Shown here: positions 26,117-35,668 of the stretch, piece by piece
Position numbering within the stretch: position 1 is the first letter of the stretch
How the letters are laid out: each line of letters starts with the position of its first letter
Assembly: GCA_026399025.1 (NCBI GenBank)
Contig: JAPLRU010000107.1
Location: 1 to 45,420, forward strand
DNA length: 45,420 nt
Reading direction: 5' to 3'
Origin: Methylobacter sp.
Lineage (GTDB): Bacteria > Pseudomonadota > Gammaproteobacteria > Methylococcales > Methylomonadaceae
Program-made: the position numbers and the translations under genes
The notes under the pieces: model-generated
Seen by the model: the letters and a program-made list of their open reading frames with translations, nothing else
Told to the model about the DNA's origin: nothing
The model's database searches: none

Positions 26117-26626
26117 TTATCCGTGCTTAACAATGACAGGTTTATTGGATAGTTCATTGGGATTATCTTCACTGGGCGGAAAATGGGCAGCTAACAACGC
26201 CGTAACGCGCTCTATGCCTTGTAACGATCCGAGCAAGAAATCACCCGTTTGAAATGCTTTTTGCATAATTTTTGCTATCGCATCCCATTCGGTTTGCGCC
26301 ACACGCCGAGTAATACCACGATCAGCAACAATATGAACTTCTCTATCCGCCAGCGATAGATAAATTAAAACGCCGCTGTTTTCTTCGGTATCCCAGACCC
26401 GCAAATTTGAAAACACCTCTACCGCCCGCTGACGGGCCGTACTGCCGCACCAAACTTGGCCCAACGCCCGCGCATTTTCAACAGCAAAACGAAGTTCGCC
26501 ACTGTGTTGAGACTCAGAGTTTTTTATAGCGGCTTCTATCTCAGTCAGCACCGAGGTAGGAAACAGCACACGCCAACGCCAAGGCGGCATAAAAACATGA
26601 CACAACCAGCGTTTAATATTTACCAT
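26117..26626 (-). CDS. TPM domain protein (short)
   Basis: The 169-residue product has a TPM fold: LTEIEAAIKNSESQHSGELRFAVENA, VFSNLRVWDTEENSGVLIYLSLADREVHIVADRGI and a C-terminal helix with EWDAIAKIMQKAFQTGDF. It lacks the Gly-rich tail of its upstream neighbour. Related proteins act in photosystem repair in plants or have acid-phosphatase activity; no function is assured here. The start at 26626 overlaps the upstream TPM gene by 7 nt, giving an order lemA-tpm-tpm. A weak hydrophobic stretch at the N-terminus suggests membrane association. Confidence 0.82.
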   Translation of the reverse strand: MVNIKRWLCHVFMPPWRWRVLFPTSVLTEIEAAIKNSESQHSGELRFAVENARALGQVWCGSTARQRAVEVFSNLRVWDTEENSGVLIYLSLADREVHIVADRGITRRVAQTEWDAIAKIMQKAFQTGDFLLGSLQGIERVTALLAAHFPPSEDNPNELSNKPVIVKHG

Positions 26627-27465
26627 GATCCCGATGCGCCCCCTCCGCCAAATCGGCCGCCGCCACCGCCCCATGAACCGCCGCCACTACTGCCGCCAAA
26701 GCCGCCACCATTAGTCCAACCGCGGCCGCCCATTGTGCGAACACCAACGATTAAAAAAACCATTAAGCCGATAAATAACGCTACCGAAAAACCCAAACCC
26801 AACATCAATGCCGCGACCGCGCCGCTGCCCAAGCCCGCCAACATGCCGGCCATTACCCGGCCCATTATGACCGACAGCGTAAAGCCTGCAACCAAGCCGC
26901 CAAGCACAATGAACATGAAGCCTCCCTCATTTTGCTTGCTAACCGGACTTTCAGACGGTCCGGGCAAAGCCTCGCCGTCAATCAGCGCCATGAGTTGGCT
27001 AACTCCCGCATTAATGCCGCCCGCATAATCGCCACCCTTGAAATACGGGGTAATGGTTTCAGCTATCACCCGTTTGGCGACAGCGTCGGGAATGACGCCT
27101 TCCAGGCCGTAGCCGACTTCCAGACGCAGCGTCCGGTCATCCTTAGCGACAATCAAAATAACGCCGTCATCAATGCCTTTACGGCCGATTTGCGACAGAT
27201 CGGCCACTTCTATGCCGAATTCGGCTATGTCCTTGGACCCTGTGGTCGGAACCATTAATACCGCAATCTGGCTGCCTTTTTTGGCTTCGAAAGCGGCCAA
27301 CTTGTTTTCCAGCTCGGCGGCCTGTTCGGCGCTGAGCGTGGCGGTAAGATCGGTGACGCGACGCGATAACTCGGGAACGCCGACGACCGCCCATGTCATC
27401 ATGCCAAACAACAACAAGAAAAATCCGAGCCCGTAACGAACGCGGGAAAATAATGCAGAGACCAT
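26620..27465 (-). CDS. TPM domain protein with membrane anchor and Gly-rich tail
   Basis: The 281-residue product begins with an export-like helix (about 11-28). A TPM domain follows (LSRRVTDLTATLSAEQAAELENKL, GSQIAVLMVPTTG, DDGVILIVAKDDRTLRLEVGYGLEG, VIAETITPYFKGGDY). One or two membrane helices lie near 190-245, and the tail is almost pure Gly/Ser/Trp/Phe (WGGGGGRFGGGG). The layout is typical of the TPM proteins paired with LemA. It starts 1 nt before the stop region of lemA and is probably co-translated. Confidence 0.88.
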   Translation of the reverse strand: MVSALFSRVRYGLGFFLLLFGMMTWAVVGVPELSRRVTDLTATLSAEQAAELENKLAAFEAKKGSQIAVLMVPTTGSKDIAEFGIEVADLSQIGRKGIDDGVILIVAKDDRTLRLEVGYGLEGVIPDAVAKRVIAETITPYFKGGDYAGGINAGVSQLMALIDGEALPGPSESPVSKQNEGGFMFIVLGGLVAGFTLSVIMGRVMAGMLAGLGSGAVAALMLGLGFSVALFIGLMVFLIVGVRTMGGRGWTNGGGFGGSSGGGSWGGGGGRFGGGGASGSW

Positions 27466-27466
27466 G

Positions 27467-28072
27467 TTAATGTCCGCCTACCGTTGCAGGTGCGCCAAAG
27501 TCCACCTTGGGCGGCTTGGCAATGGCTTGCTCGTCTTCGACGCTAAAGCTCGGCTTGGTTTTGTGACCGAACATCATCGCAGTGAGATTAGTGGGAAAAG
27601 AGCGCACGGTAATATTGTATTGCTTGACCGCCGTAATATAGCGGTTGCGCGCCACCGTAATACGATTTTCCGTGCCTTCCAATTGCGCTTGCAAGTCACG
27701 AAACAGGCCGTCGGCTTTCAATTGCGGATAGTTTTCCGCTACCGCCAGCAGCCGCGAAATCGCACCGGTCATTTGTCCCTGCGCGGCAATAAACTTATGA
27801 AACGCTTGCTCATCATTGACCAGTTCCGGTGTCGCCTGTACTGCACCGACCTTGGCGCGCGCCTCGGTCACTTCGGTCAGTACGTCTTTTTCATGAGCCG
27901 CGTAGCCTTTCACTACATTCACCAGATTCGGCACCAAATCGGCGCGGCGCTGATACTGGTTTAATACTTCAGCCCATGTCGCCTTAATATCCTCGTCGCC
28001 GGACTGTAGTGTGTTATAACCGCAGCCGGATAAAACCGACATCATCAATAACGTCATCAGCCATTTAAACAT
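27467..28072 (-). CDS. lemA: LemA family protein
   Basis: The 201-residue product matches LemA: hydrophobic N-terminus, then YNTLQSGDEDIKATWAEVLNQYQRRADLVPNLVNVVKGYAAHEK, RLLAVAENYPQLKADGLFRDLQAQLEGTENRITVARNRYI and YNITVRSFPTNLTAMMFG. The N-terminus ends in LSGC, a lipobox, so it may be a lipoprotein, with the coiled-coil part in the periplasm. The family role is unknown. It heads the lemA-tpm-tpm operon. Confidence 0.93.
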   Translation of the reverse strand: MFKWLMTLLMMSVLSGCGYNTLQSGDEDIKATWAEVLNQYQRRADLVPNLVNVVKGYAAHEKDVLTEVTEARAKVGAVQATPELVNDEQAFHKFIAAQGQMTGAISRLLAVAENYPQLKADGLFRDLQAQLEGTENRITVARNRYITAVKQYNITVRSFPTNLTAMMFGHKTKPSFSVEDEQAIAKPPKVDFGAPATVGGH

Positions 28073-28120
28073 ATCAACCTCGCCGCTTAGATTGCAAAAT
28101 TCAGTGGAGACACCAAGCCG

Positions 28121-28156
28121 GCCATTTGCCTAACAACCTCTAAATAGGCAAATGGC
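28121..28156 (-). terminator. Hairpin downstream of hppA
   Basis: GCCATTTGCCT at 28121-28131 pairs perfectly with AGGCAAATGGC at 28146-28156. It lies between hppA and lemA on the minus strand and has no strong T-run. Confidence 0.55.
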
Positions 28157-28178
28157 GTAAGCATAATGGATGCGTTTT

Positions 28179-30305
28179 TTAAAAACTAAACCATCCCGAA
28201 CCGAAAGAACTGGCGAAAACCAAACTGACGATCGTCATCAGCTTGATCAAAATATTTAAAGACGGGCCGCTGGTGTCTTTAAACGGATCGCCCACGGTAT
28301 CGCCCACGACAGCGGCTTTGTGGGAATCGGAACCTTTACCGCCGAATTGCCCGGTTTCAATCCACTTTTTCGCATTGTCCCAAGCGCCGCCCGCATTAGC
28401 CATCATCACAGCCAGCAGAAAACCGGACGACATAGTGCCGACCAACATACCCGCGAGTGCTTCTTTACCCAACACATGACCGACAACCAGCGGCACTACA
28501 ACCGCCAAAGCGCCGGGCAAAATCATTTCACGCAAAGCGCTTTCGGTGCTGATACCTACGCAAGTCGCGTAATCAGGTTGCCCCGTACCTTCCATCAGGC
28601 CCGGAATTTCACGGAATTGACGACGCACTTCAACCACAATCTGGTGAGCCGCCTTACCTACCGCCATCATAGTCAGCGCGGAAAACAGATAAGGCATCAT
28701 CGCACCAATCAAAATGCCCGGCAGCATGGTAGGCCCCAGGATATTCAAGTTGTCGATTTTTGCCGCCGTTACATACGCGGCCAATAAAGCCAACGCGGTT
28801 AGCACCGCCGAACCGATCGCAAAACCTTTACCGGTAGCGGCCGTAGTATTGCCCAAACTATCCAGCGCGTCGGTGCGCTGACGCACTTCATGAGGCAAAT
28901 GGCTCATTTCGGCAATACCGCCCGCATTATCGGCAACCGGACCGTAAGCATCGGTCGCCAGCGTAACGCCCAACGTGCTCAACATGCCGACACCGGCCAA
29001 AGCCACCGCATACAGACCGGCGGCAATAGAACCGTCGGCTTTATAGCCCAGCCATATGCTCAACAAAATAGCCACCGCAACGATTAACACCGGGAATACG
29101 GTACTCATCATGCCGACCGCCAAACCTTGAATAATCGTGGTTGCCGCGCCTGTTTGGGTAGCATGGGCAATGGCTTGAGTGGGTTTTTCGGTATAAGCCG
29201 TGTAATATTCGGTGACATAAGCAATCGCGTTACCGGCGATCAAACCGACCAGGATCACCAACCAATAATTAAAACTAACGCCCGACGCCAAGATAGCGAA
29301 TAAAGAAAGCCCCAAAATAACGGCAGAAGCTCCCCAAACTGAACGGCGCAGCACTGTCAATAGATCATCCAGGCTGGCATTTTCGTCAACCTTCATCACA
29401 TACTGCCCAATAAACGCAGCGATACGGGCAGGTATCGAACCCTCGGCAATGGCGGCATGTTTTAATTCTTTACCGGTCACCATGTAAATACCGAACAGGC
29501 TGGCAATAACGCCTACCGCAGCCACTAAAAAAGGCAGTCCGATAAAAGCCGGCGATTTTGCACCCAACGCCGCACCCAAGGTTGCCGCCGCAATAATGGA
29601 ACCGCTGTAACTTTCAAACAAGTCGGCGCCCATGCCCGCAACATCGCCCACGTTGTCGCCCACATTGTCGGCAATAACCGCAGGATTGCGTGGATCGTCC
29701 TCGGGAATGCCTTGCTCGACCTTACCCACCAAATCCGCGCCGACATCGGCCGCTTTGGTGTAAATACCGCCGCCGACCCTGGCGAACAAAGCGATGCTGC
29801 TGGCGCCAAAACCGAAGCCGGTAATGTAGACCAACTGATTCGGGTTACCGTTAAAGATCAAAAACAACACCGTCATGCCGATCAAACTAAAGCTGACCAC
29901 CGCCATGCCCATAATCGAACCGCTGCCGAAGGCGACTCTCAAGCCCTCATGCAGGTTGTGACTGGCCGCCGCGGCCGTGCGGACGTTAGCGCGAACCGCC
30001 ACATACATACCCAGATAACCCGCCCCTGCCGATGCAATCGCACCGACAACAAAGCAAAGCGCGGTTTGCCACTGCAAAAACACCGAAATGACCGTTGCGA
30101 CAATAGCGATAAAAATGGCGATAACCCGATATTCACGCGATAAAAAAGCCGTCGCCCCTTGTTGAATAGCCTTGGCAATCGCTTGCATGGTTTCATTGCC
30201 CTGGTCATAAGCCAGAACGCGGCGCAACTCCCAAATCACGAACGCGCAGCCCGTAATACCCATCAATAATGCGATAACAACTGATGCCGATGTTGGAAAC
30301 ATCAT
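28179..30305 (-). CDS. hppA: K+-dependent membrane-bound pyrophosphatase (ion pump)
   Basis: The enzyme couples PPi hydrolysis to H+ or Na+ transport across the inner membrane. The 708-residue product has about 16 hydrophobic segments and the PPi-site motifs [13 protein letters not shown] and [22 protein letters not shown], plus [17 protein letters not shown] near the end. The K+-specificity loop reads [10 protein letters not shown], with Ala and Gly where K+-independent pumps have Lys and Thr, so K+ stimulation is predicted. H+ or Na+ specificity cannot be fixed. AGAGGAGAGG precedes the ATG. PPi-based energy use fits methanotroph-type metabolism. Confidence 0.95.
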   Translation of the reverse strand: MMFPTSASVVIALLMGITGCAFVIWELRRVLAYDQGNETMQAIAKAIQQGATAFLSREYRVIAIFIAIVATVISVFLQWQTALCFVVGAIASAGAGYLGMYVAVRANVRTAAAASHNLHEGLRVAFGSGSIMGMAVVSFSLIGMTVLFLIFNGNPNQLVYITGFGFGASSIALFARVGGGIYTKAADVGADLVGKVEQGIPEDDPRNPAVIADNVGDNVGDVAGMGADLFESYSGSIIAAATLGAALGAKSPAFIGLPFLVAAVGVIASLFGIYMVTGKELKHAAIAEGSIPARIAAFIGQYVMKVDENASLDDLLTVLRRSVWGASAVILGLSLFAILASGVSFNYWLVILVGLIAGNAIAYVTEYYTAYTEKPTQAIAHATQTGAATTIIQGLAVGMMSTVFPVLIVAVAILLSIWLGYKADGSIAAGLYAVALAGVGMLSTLGVTLATDAYGPVADNAGGIAEMSHLPHEVRQRTDALDSLGNTTAATGKGFAIGSAVLTALALLAAYVTAAKIDNLNILGPTMLPGILIGAMMPYLFSALTMMAVGKAAHQIVVEVRRQFREIPGLMEGTGQPDYATCVGISTESALREMILPGALAVVVPLVVGHVLGKEALAGMLVGTMSSGFLLAVMMANAGGAWDNAKKWIETGQFGGKGSDSHKAAVVGDTVGDPFKDTSGPSLNILIKLMTIVSLVFASSFGSGWFSF

Positions 30306-30542
30306 AACTACCTCTCCTCTTTGGTTGGTTTAGCGTGAGCCGGTGAGGCGACGCTATTTTTTATTATTGTAGTAACCACTCAACAGATGCCGGACTCTAA
30401 CAACAAGGCATGGATAAGGCTTAAATGGATGCGGTTTTTTTATCGGCCGAATCCGCGTTATCGATGATGTATATTTTACTGCCGGGTAGTTACCTTATTT
30501 AGCTGGCGTACAGCATGCAGCCCTGCGTATTAGAAGCGGCAT

Positions 30543-31022
30543 TTAGCCAAGACGCAACTTTTTAAGTGTGGCGCAAGCGTCTCCCCCGCCAATGTCAGGG
30601 ATTATTCTTAATTCCAGCGCCTTTAAGCGGTTGAGTTTGACTTCATAATGCTCGATTTCCTGCGTGGTGTTCGGAGGACTAAAATGGTATTGCTGGCGCA
30701 AAATTTCACGGTAAGCGCTTTCGTTATCGATCAAGCCAAGTAGGACGAATTCCTGGGTACGCGACTGTTGTTGTTCATCGAATTCCAGAAAAATACGCTC
30801 GATAGCGCAAGGCTGATCGAACACCACACGAATAGTTTGCTCGCCGGGACTTGCCGCCCGCCAACCGGCGCCTGAGTCCTCATTTAACAGCAAAGCCGAC
30901 TCAACCGGGTGCTCCGAACACTCCGAGGAAATCTCCACTTGGGCAAGCTGCTCCAGATCCAGAAAGTCCAGGTTCGAAGACGAGTTATTTTGGGAAACCG
31001 GATTGATCGTTGTTTTGCGCAT
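30543..31022 (-). CDS. Possible F5/8-type (discoidin-like) domain protein
   Basis: I do not recognise this 159-residue protein with certainty. After an Asn/Ser-rich start it shows a jelly-roll pattern: SALLLNEDSGAGWRAASPGEQTIRVVFDQPCAIERIFLEFDEQQQ-like strands, then YREILRQQYHFSPPNTTQEIEHYEV and LELRIIPDIGGGDACATLKKLRLG. The ordering resembles galactose-binding-like domains. No signal peptide is visible, so it would be cytosolic. It overlaps the 3' end of the mntA-like gene by 38 nt and has AGGTGAG before its ATG, so it belongs to that operon. Any role in the toxin-antitoxin pair is unproven. Confidence 0.6.
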   Translation of the reverse strand: MRKTTINPVSQNNSSSNLDFLDLEQLAQVEISSECSEHPVESALLLNEDSGAGWRAASPGEQTIRVVFDQPCAIERIFLEFDEQQQSRTQEFVLLGLIDNESAYREILRQQYHFSPPNTTQEIEHYEVKLNRLKALELRIIPDIGGGDACATLKKLRLG

Positions 31023-31374
31023 TATTTCTCACCTGTTGCCGTGCAACGTTTGTAGTAAGCGATTTGATAGAGGAAATCTCATAAAAAACAACGCCAACTC
31101 GATTGATATGGTCAACAAGACCGGCATTGCTTATCTGACTGAAAATTGAAATATCAAAACTATAAGGCAAAAGCAGATCATCAATATCATTGCTTATCTT
31201 ATTGATTATCGCCAAATCCAAGCGGTTACCCTTTAGTGTCAGGTCAATATCCGAGCCGTTTTTATAAGTGCCTTTTGCGCGTGAACCGTAAAGTATGACT
31301 TGTTCTACTTCAGGGTAGTGGGCAAAAATAGAATTGATTTGCGTGATGATTTGTTCGTTGAGACCGTATTTCAT
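30985..31374 (-). CDS. mntA: MntA-type nucleotidyltransferase antitoxin
   Basis: The 129-residue product is a minimal nucleotidyltransferase with the GSx10DxD motif exactly placed (G30-S31 ... D42-I-D44). In the HepT/MntA (type VII) system MntA transfers AMP to a tyrosine of the HEPN toxin and so silences it. Residues from about 100 on (TNVARQQVRNNAQ...) are polar and run over the start of the next gene by 38 nt, longer than many minimal family members. Its start overlaps the hepT-like stop by ATGA. The region is AT-richer than its neighbours, as expected for a mobile defence cassette. Confidence 0.87.
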   Translation of the reverse strand: MKYGLNEQIITQINSIFAHYPEVEQVILYGSRAKGTYKNGSDIDLTLKGNRLDLAIINKISNDIDDLLLPYSFDISIFSQISNAGLVDHINRVGVVFYEISSIKSLTTNVARQQVRNNAQNNDQSGFPK

Positions 31375-31793
31375 GACTCACCGCTAGTCTTTTCTACTAA
31401 TGCGCTGAGTTTTTTCTGTAATTCCACAAACTCTTGATAATAGCTGTTCAAGATAGCGCTTACGATTTGATCGGCAAGATCTTCGTTGTAAGTGTGAGAC
31501 GTCAGCGTTCGACTTTTTATCATGTCCATCCAAGCTTCGCCATTTTCAATGAGGCCTCTTTTAAAAGCTAAACGAATGGCGTCTTTACTGCCCTGAATAT
31601 CCGTTTCAGCCTGGCTTTGGTAAAAATCCTTAAGCGTATTCCAAGCCAATTCATAGGTATATTCAAAGCATTGTATAAGCCCCTGCTTTTCCAGCTCGTT
31701 CAAATCGCCTTTCGCGATGAACTTGGTCAGCTGAGCAAGCGCTTTGCAAAAATTACCGAACCGTTGAACCCATCTAATATCGTTGTTTTGCAT
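31371..31793 (-). CDS. hepT: HepT-type HEPN toxin (HI0074 family)
   Basis: The 140-residue all-helical product matches the HI0074 nucleotidyltransferase-substrate-binding family (FGNFCKALAQLTKFI, GLIQCFEYTYELAWNTLKDF). It contains R95-T-L-T-S-H100-T-Y102, a complete RX4HXY motif: the HEPN ribonuclease residues plus the tyrosine that MntA adenylylates. It should therefore be a potential RNase toxin. The ATG at 31793 with AAGG upstream is preferred over TTG at 31799. It precedes mntA with a 4-nt overlap. Confidence 0.87.
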   Translation of the reverse strand: MQNNDIRWVQRFGNFCKALAQLTKFIAKGDLNELEKQGLIQCFEYTYELAWNTLKDFYQSQAETDIQGSKDAIRLAFKRGLIENGEAWMDMIKSRTLTSHTYNEDLADQIVSAILNSYYQEFVELQKKLSALVEKTSGES

Positions 31794-31815
31794 GCTCAAC
31801 CTTTAATAACGGTTC

Positions 31816-31850
31816 TGTGCAGGACGCCGCTTGGCATCACGCCCTGCACA
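31816..31850. terminator. Hairpin between the agmatine deiminase and hepT genes
   Basis: TGTGCAGG at 31816-31823 pairs with CCTGCACA at 31843-31850. It lies in the 70-bp gap after the deiminase gene and upstream of hepT, both minus strand. Confidence 0.5.
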
Positions 31851-31863
31851 AGGTTGTTGAATA

Positions 31864-32889
31864 TTAACCGGCAGCCTTCACCGCCCCCTCAGGAAACTGC
31901 ATAGTCATGCAATGCAAACTGCCGTACTGATGCACCAAGGGCTGACAAGGAACCGCGATAACTTTGCGATCAGGGAAACAACCGGCCAAGCGTTGCAGCG
32001 CCACCGCATCCATCGGGTCGCCGTAAGCCGGCACTAGCACCGCATGATTAATAATTAAAAAGTTGGAATAATTGGCCGGAAGTTGCTGACCGTCTTCATC
32101 AAAGATCGGTTTCGGCAGCGGTAACGGCACCAAGTGATAAACATCTCCGTCCTGAGTCCTCAGCGCTTGCAGTTGCGATTCCATGAATTTCAAACTGCTG
32201 TAATGCGGGTCGTCAACATCGTCGCTACTGGTGTAAGCAATGGTGTTCGCCGAACAAAAGCGCGCCAAAGTATCGATATGGGCATCGGTGTCATCGCCGG
32301 TCAGATTTTCCTGATCCAGCCAAAACACTCGTTTTGCTCCCAAGTGTTGGAGTAATTGCCGTTCTATCTCTTGTTGACTCAAACCCTTGTTACGGTTTGG
32401 ATTTAACAGACATTGCTTGGTGGTCAAAATAGTGTCTATACCGTCGCTCTCGACGCTGCCGCCTTCCAGAATAAAATCGACATCGGTATGGCTGGCGCCT
32501 TTAAAAGCTCTGGCGTTGAGCAGTTTATGATTAAGCGCGTTGTCGTTTTGGTGCGAGTATTTTTCACCCCAGCCATTGAAAAGAAAATTCATGTGCATGA
32601 TGGCACCGTCTTTTTCGACGCTAAGAAAAACAGTATCCCTAACCCAGATGTCATTGACCACGGCATGGATGAAATCGATGTTGTCGGTCTTGCCGATTAA
32701 GGTTTGAATATGCTGCTGATGACTGTCATCCCGACACACGATAAGCAGTTTTTGATATTGACTGATGGTCTCGCTGATAACGCTGTAGGATTGTTCCACC
32801 TCGTCAAGATTGCGAAAGTCACCGGTAAGATGCGGCCATGCAATTAATACGGCGGATTGTTTTTCCCATTCTGCTGGAAATCTGTTCAT
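31864..32889 (-). CDS. Agmatine deiminase family protein
   Basis: The 341-residue product is a guanidino-group modifying enzyme of the peptidyl-arginine/agmatine deiminase type. It shows FPAEWEKQSAVLIAWPH at 4-20, NDIWVRDTVF, FILEGGSVESDG, the catalytic His in DDTDAHIDTLARF and the nucleophile Cys327 in GSLHCMTMQFP. Agmatine to N-carbamoylputrescine is the best guess, feeding putrescine synthesis, but other guanidino substrates are possible. No N-carbamoylputrescine amidase gene is in the window. Confidence 0.88.
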   Translation of the reverse strand: MNRFPAEWEKQSAVLIAWPHLTGDFRNLDEVEQSYSVISETISQYQKLLIVCRDDSHQQHIQTLIGKTDNIDFIHAVVNDIWVRDTVFLSVEKDGAIMHMNFLFNGWGEKYSHQNDNALNHKLLNARAFKGASHTDVDFILEGGSVESDGIDTILTTKQCLLNPNRNKGLSQQEIERQLLQHLGAKRVFWLDQENLTGDDTDAHIDTLARFCSANTIAYTSSDDVDDPHYSSLKFMESQLQALRTQDGDVYHLVPLPLPKPIFDEDGQQLPANYSNFLIINHAVLVPAYGDPMDAVALQRLAGCFPDRKVIAVPCQPLVHQYGSLHCMTMQFPEGAVKAAG

Positions 32890-32922
32890 GGTTTTTAGTT
32901 CCCTGTAGTTGTTATGTCCCGG

Positions 32923-34602
32923 TTATGCACCGAAATCCGAGTGAAGCAACATTTCTTCGGCATGTGCCAGCGTGTTGGCGGTGATATTGACGCCGCCCAA
33001 CATTCTGGCAATTTCTTCAACGCGCTCTTGGCTTTCGAGTAACCGGACATTGGAAGAAGTTATATCGGTTTGGTTGTTCTTTTCAACGTAGAGATGATGA
33101 TGCGCTTGTGCAGCGACTTGTGGAAGGTGAGTGACGCACATGACTTGCCGGTTACGGCTTAAGCTGCGCAGTTTTTGTCCGACGATTTCGGCAATGCCTC
33201 CGCCTATGCCTGAGTCTACCTCATCAAAAATCATGGTCGGGGTGGTTTTATCACTGGATGTGGTGACTTGAATCGCGAGGCTTATGCGCGACAGTTCGCC
33301 GCCGGAAGCCACTTTAGCCAGTGGTTTGGCTGGCAGGCCGGGATTGGCGCTGACCAGGAATTCGATTTTATCTTTGCCGTTCAGCTTCGGCGTAGTGCTC
33401 TCCAGCGCGCTGATATCGACCAGAAACTCGCCTTGCGGCATACCCAGTTCCTTGATCATCGCTGAAATCTGCTGTTGCAGTTTTTTGCCGCGCAGCTTGC
33501 GTTGTCCTGACAGTTGCGCGGCCAGTTGGTGGTATTCGGCGAGCACTTTTTCGGCGCTTAGTGTTAACGCTTCGATCCGTTCGCTGCTGTGCGCCAGCCC
33601 GTCGAGTTCATGCTCAAGCTTACCGACCAGCTCCGGTAATTCATCCGGGCTGACATGATGCTTGCGGCTCAGGCTGTGCACAATGCCGATCCGGTTTTCC
33701 AGCATTTCCAGCTGCTGCGGATCGGCTTCTTGCGACTCCAAAAAACGGCGTAACTGAAGCGATGCTTCTTCAACCTGAATCTGGGCTTCGGACAACATCG
33801 TGCTGATTTCGTTTAATTCGGGCGCAAACTGGGCAATATGGCTTAACTCGGCCAAGCAGTGATTCAGCATTTGATTAACCGATTGCCGGTCGTTTTCATA
33901 GAGCACATCGACCTGAGCTTGACCGGTAGTTAAAATCTGGCCCAAATTGGCGAGCTTGTCGTGTTGTTCGGAAAGCTCGGCATAATTGAAATTCGCCAAG
34001 TCCAGTTGTTGCAACTCTTCAAGTTGATAACGCAGCAACTCTTCGCGTTCGCTTTGATCGACACTCGATTTAATCAGTCCGGCCAGCTCTTTGCTGGTTT
34101 GATGCCATTCCCGGTAACACGCATTGACGCGGTCCAACAACGGTTGGTTTTTTGCGTAAGCATCCAATAAACGGCGCTGTTCGTCCGCATTCAGCAAGGT
34201 CAAATGCGCATGTTGACCGTGAATTTCGACCAATTTTTCACTGAGTTCCTGCAAGGCCTGCAAAGTCACCGCGCGGTTGTTGATGTACGCCTTGGAGCGG
34301 CCGTCGTGATTAACCACGCGCCGGATCAGGCATTGCTGTTCGGCATCCAGCTCATTCTCCTTAAGCCAACGTTGCGCCAAAGGCGCATCGGCCAAATCGA
34401 ATTCCAAGTTAATTTCGGCGCGCTTGCAATTCGGCCGCACATAGCCCGAATCGGCCCGGTCGCCCAGCGCCAAGCCCAAAGCGGTTAATAAAATAGACTT
34501 ACCGGCTCCGGTTTCGCCGGTCAGCACCGACATGCCCTGTTCCAGGTCGAGGTCTAATGATTTAACGACGGCGAGGTCGATGATATTAAGGTTTAATAGC
34601 AT
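32923..34602 (-). CDS. recN: DNA repair protein RecN
   Basis: RecN is an SMC-like ATPase that helps repair double-strand breaks. The 559-residue product has Walker A GETGAGKSILLTAL near residue 30, long coiled-coil segments on either side of the middle, the signature GGELSRISLAIQV and Walker B TMIFDEVDSGIGG, then MCVTHLPQVAAQA. The ATG at 34602 starts the conserved MLLNLNIIDLAVV; a GTG at 34623 would add seven residues. The start lies inside the end of nadK, so the two are translationally coupled, a common order. Confidence 0.95.
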   Translation of the reverse strand: MLLNLNIIDLAVVKSLDLDLEQGMSVLTGETGAGKSILLTALGLALGDRADSGYVRPNCKRAEINLEFDLADAPLAQRWLKENELDAEQQCLIRRVVNHDGRSKAYINNRAVTLQALQELSEKLVEIHGQHAHLTLLNADEQRRLLDAYAKNQPLLDRVNACYREWHQTSKELAGLIKSSVDQSEREELLRYQLEELQQLDLANFNYAELSEQHDKLANLGQILTTGQAQVDVLYENDRQSVNQMLNHCLAELSHIAQFAPELNEISTMLSEAQIQVEEASLQLRRFLESQEADPQQLEMLENRIGIVHSLSRKHHVSPDELPELVGKLEHELDGLAHSSERIEALTLSAEKVLAEYHQLAAQLSGQRKLRGKKLQQQISAMIKELGMPQGEFLVDISALESTTPKLNGKDKIEFLVSANPGLPAKPLAKVASGGELSRISLAIQVTTSSDKTTPTMIFDEVDSGIGGGIAEIVGQKLRSLSRNRQVMCVTHLPQVAAQAHHHLYVEKNNQTDITSSNVRLLESQERVEEIARMLGGVNITANTLAHAEEMLLHSDFGA

Positions 34603-35488
34603 GAGTATCGGTGTAGTAACCACTGCTCCAGTTTAATTTGTGCCTGAGTATATAAAAAAAATCATGGCCTTCCGGGTGCAAAATTCTAATCGGTTTAGGT
34701 TCTTTTTTAATTAAAATCTTGTCGCTGATGAATACTTCGGGAATTTCAATATGATCGCAGGTCACCAAAGCGTTGATTTGCTTGGTCTGGCAAAAGCTTA
34801 TTTCGATTTCGGCCGAATCATTGATCACAATGGGCCGGTTCGACAAGGTATGGGGATTAAGCGGCACCAAGACCAGAGCGTTTAAAGCCGGATGCAAAAT
34901 CGGCCCGCCGGCGGATAAAGAATAAGCGGTTGAGCCGGTCGGCGTGGAAACGATCAGGCCGTCGGAACGTTGCGAATTTAAAAAGACGTTATCGATTTTG
35001 GTGATAATTTCTATCATGCTGGGCGTTACCCAACGATGGATAACCACTTCATTGACCGCGGTTTCTTCATGGATGACTTGCCCGCCACGGATAATTTTGG
35101 TGCGTAATAAATAACGTTTTTCCTCAATATAATGGCCTTGAAGCATACGATGCAACTTGTCGAACTCGTTGGGCGATATATCCACCAAAAAACCCAAACG
35201 TCCCAAATTGATGCCGATTAACGGAATATCGTCTTTAACGATAGCGCGGGCCGCCGCAAGAAAAGTGCCGTCGCCGCCGACCGCGATAACCAGTTCGCAA
35301 CACTGCCCCAGCCTATCGATCGCGCAGGATTCAACGGCAGGGTGGCTAATGAAATGAGCGCTGTCTTTAGCGACAATAACGGTGTAGTGATGTTGCGTTA
35401 AAAAAGCATGAAGGGCGGTTAAAGACGCGGCGATACTGGGATCGCTGGGTTTACCTATGATGCCGATGGTCTTAAAAGGAGTCTGCAT
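34586..35488 (-). CDS. nadK: NAD kinase
   Basis: NadK phosphorylates NAD+ to NADP+. The 300-residue product has the GGDGTFLAAAR motif with the catalytic Asp, INLGRLGFLVDI, ETAVNEVVIHR and TPTGSTAYSLSAGGPILHP. Length is typical. It overlaps recN by 17 nt. The 180 bp upstream (35489-35668) holds no gene that I can see. Confidence 0.96.
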   Translation of the reverse strand: MQTPFKTIGIIGKPSDPSIAASLTALHAFLTQHHYTVIVAKDSAHFISHPAVESCAIDRLGQCCELVIAVGGDGTFLAAARAIVKDDIPLIGINLGRLGFLVDISPNEFDKLHRMLQGHYIEEKRYLLRTKIIRGGQVIHEETAVNEVVIHRWVTPSMIEIITKIDNVFLNSQRSDGLIVSTPTGSTAYSLSAGGPILHPALNALVLVPLNPHTLSNRPIVINDSAEIEISFCQTKQINALVTCDHIEIPEVFISDKILIKKEPKPIRILHPEGHDFFYILRHKLNWSSGYYTDTHAIKP

Positions 35489-35668
35489 TGCGGGATAACA
35501 ATCGGGAAATGAATTGGATTAGATAAAAAAACCCGGACTGGACCATGACTAGGCTAAATTCACTGAATATTTCGGATGCCGCACAGCTTGGCGTTGTCGG
35601 TTAGCATAATGTTTTTGCACACGAGACACAATGTAAGTATTCACTTTCAACGCTTGATCGAATCAGTG

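Noticed and set aside
26456-27028. 190-codon Pro-rich plus-strand frame
   Set aside because: Antisense of the Gly-rich TPM tail; the Pro runs come from GGN codons read on the other strand.
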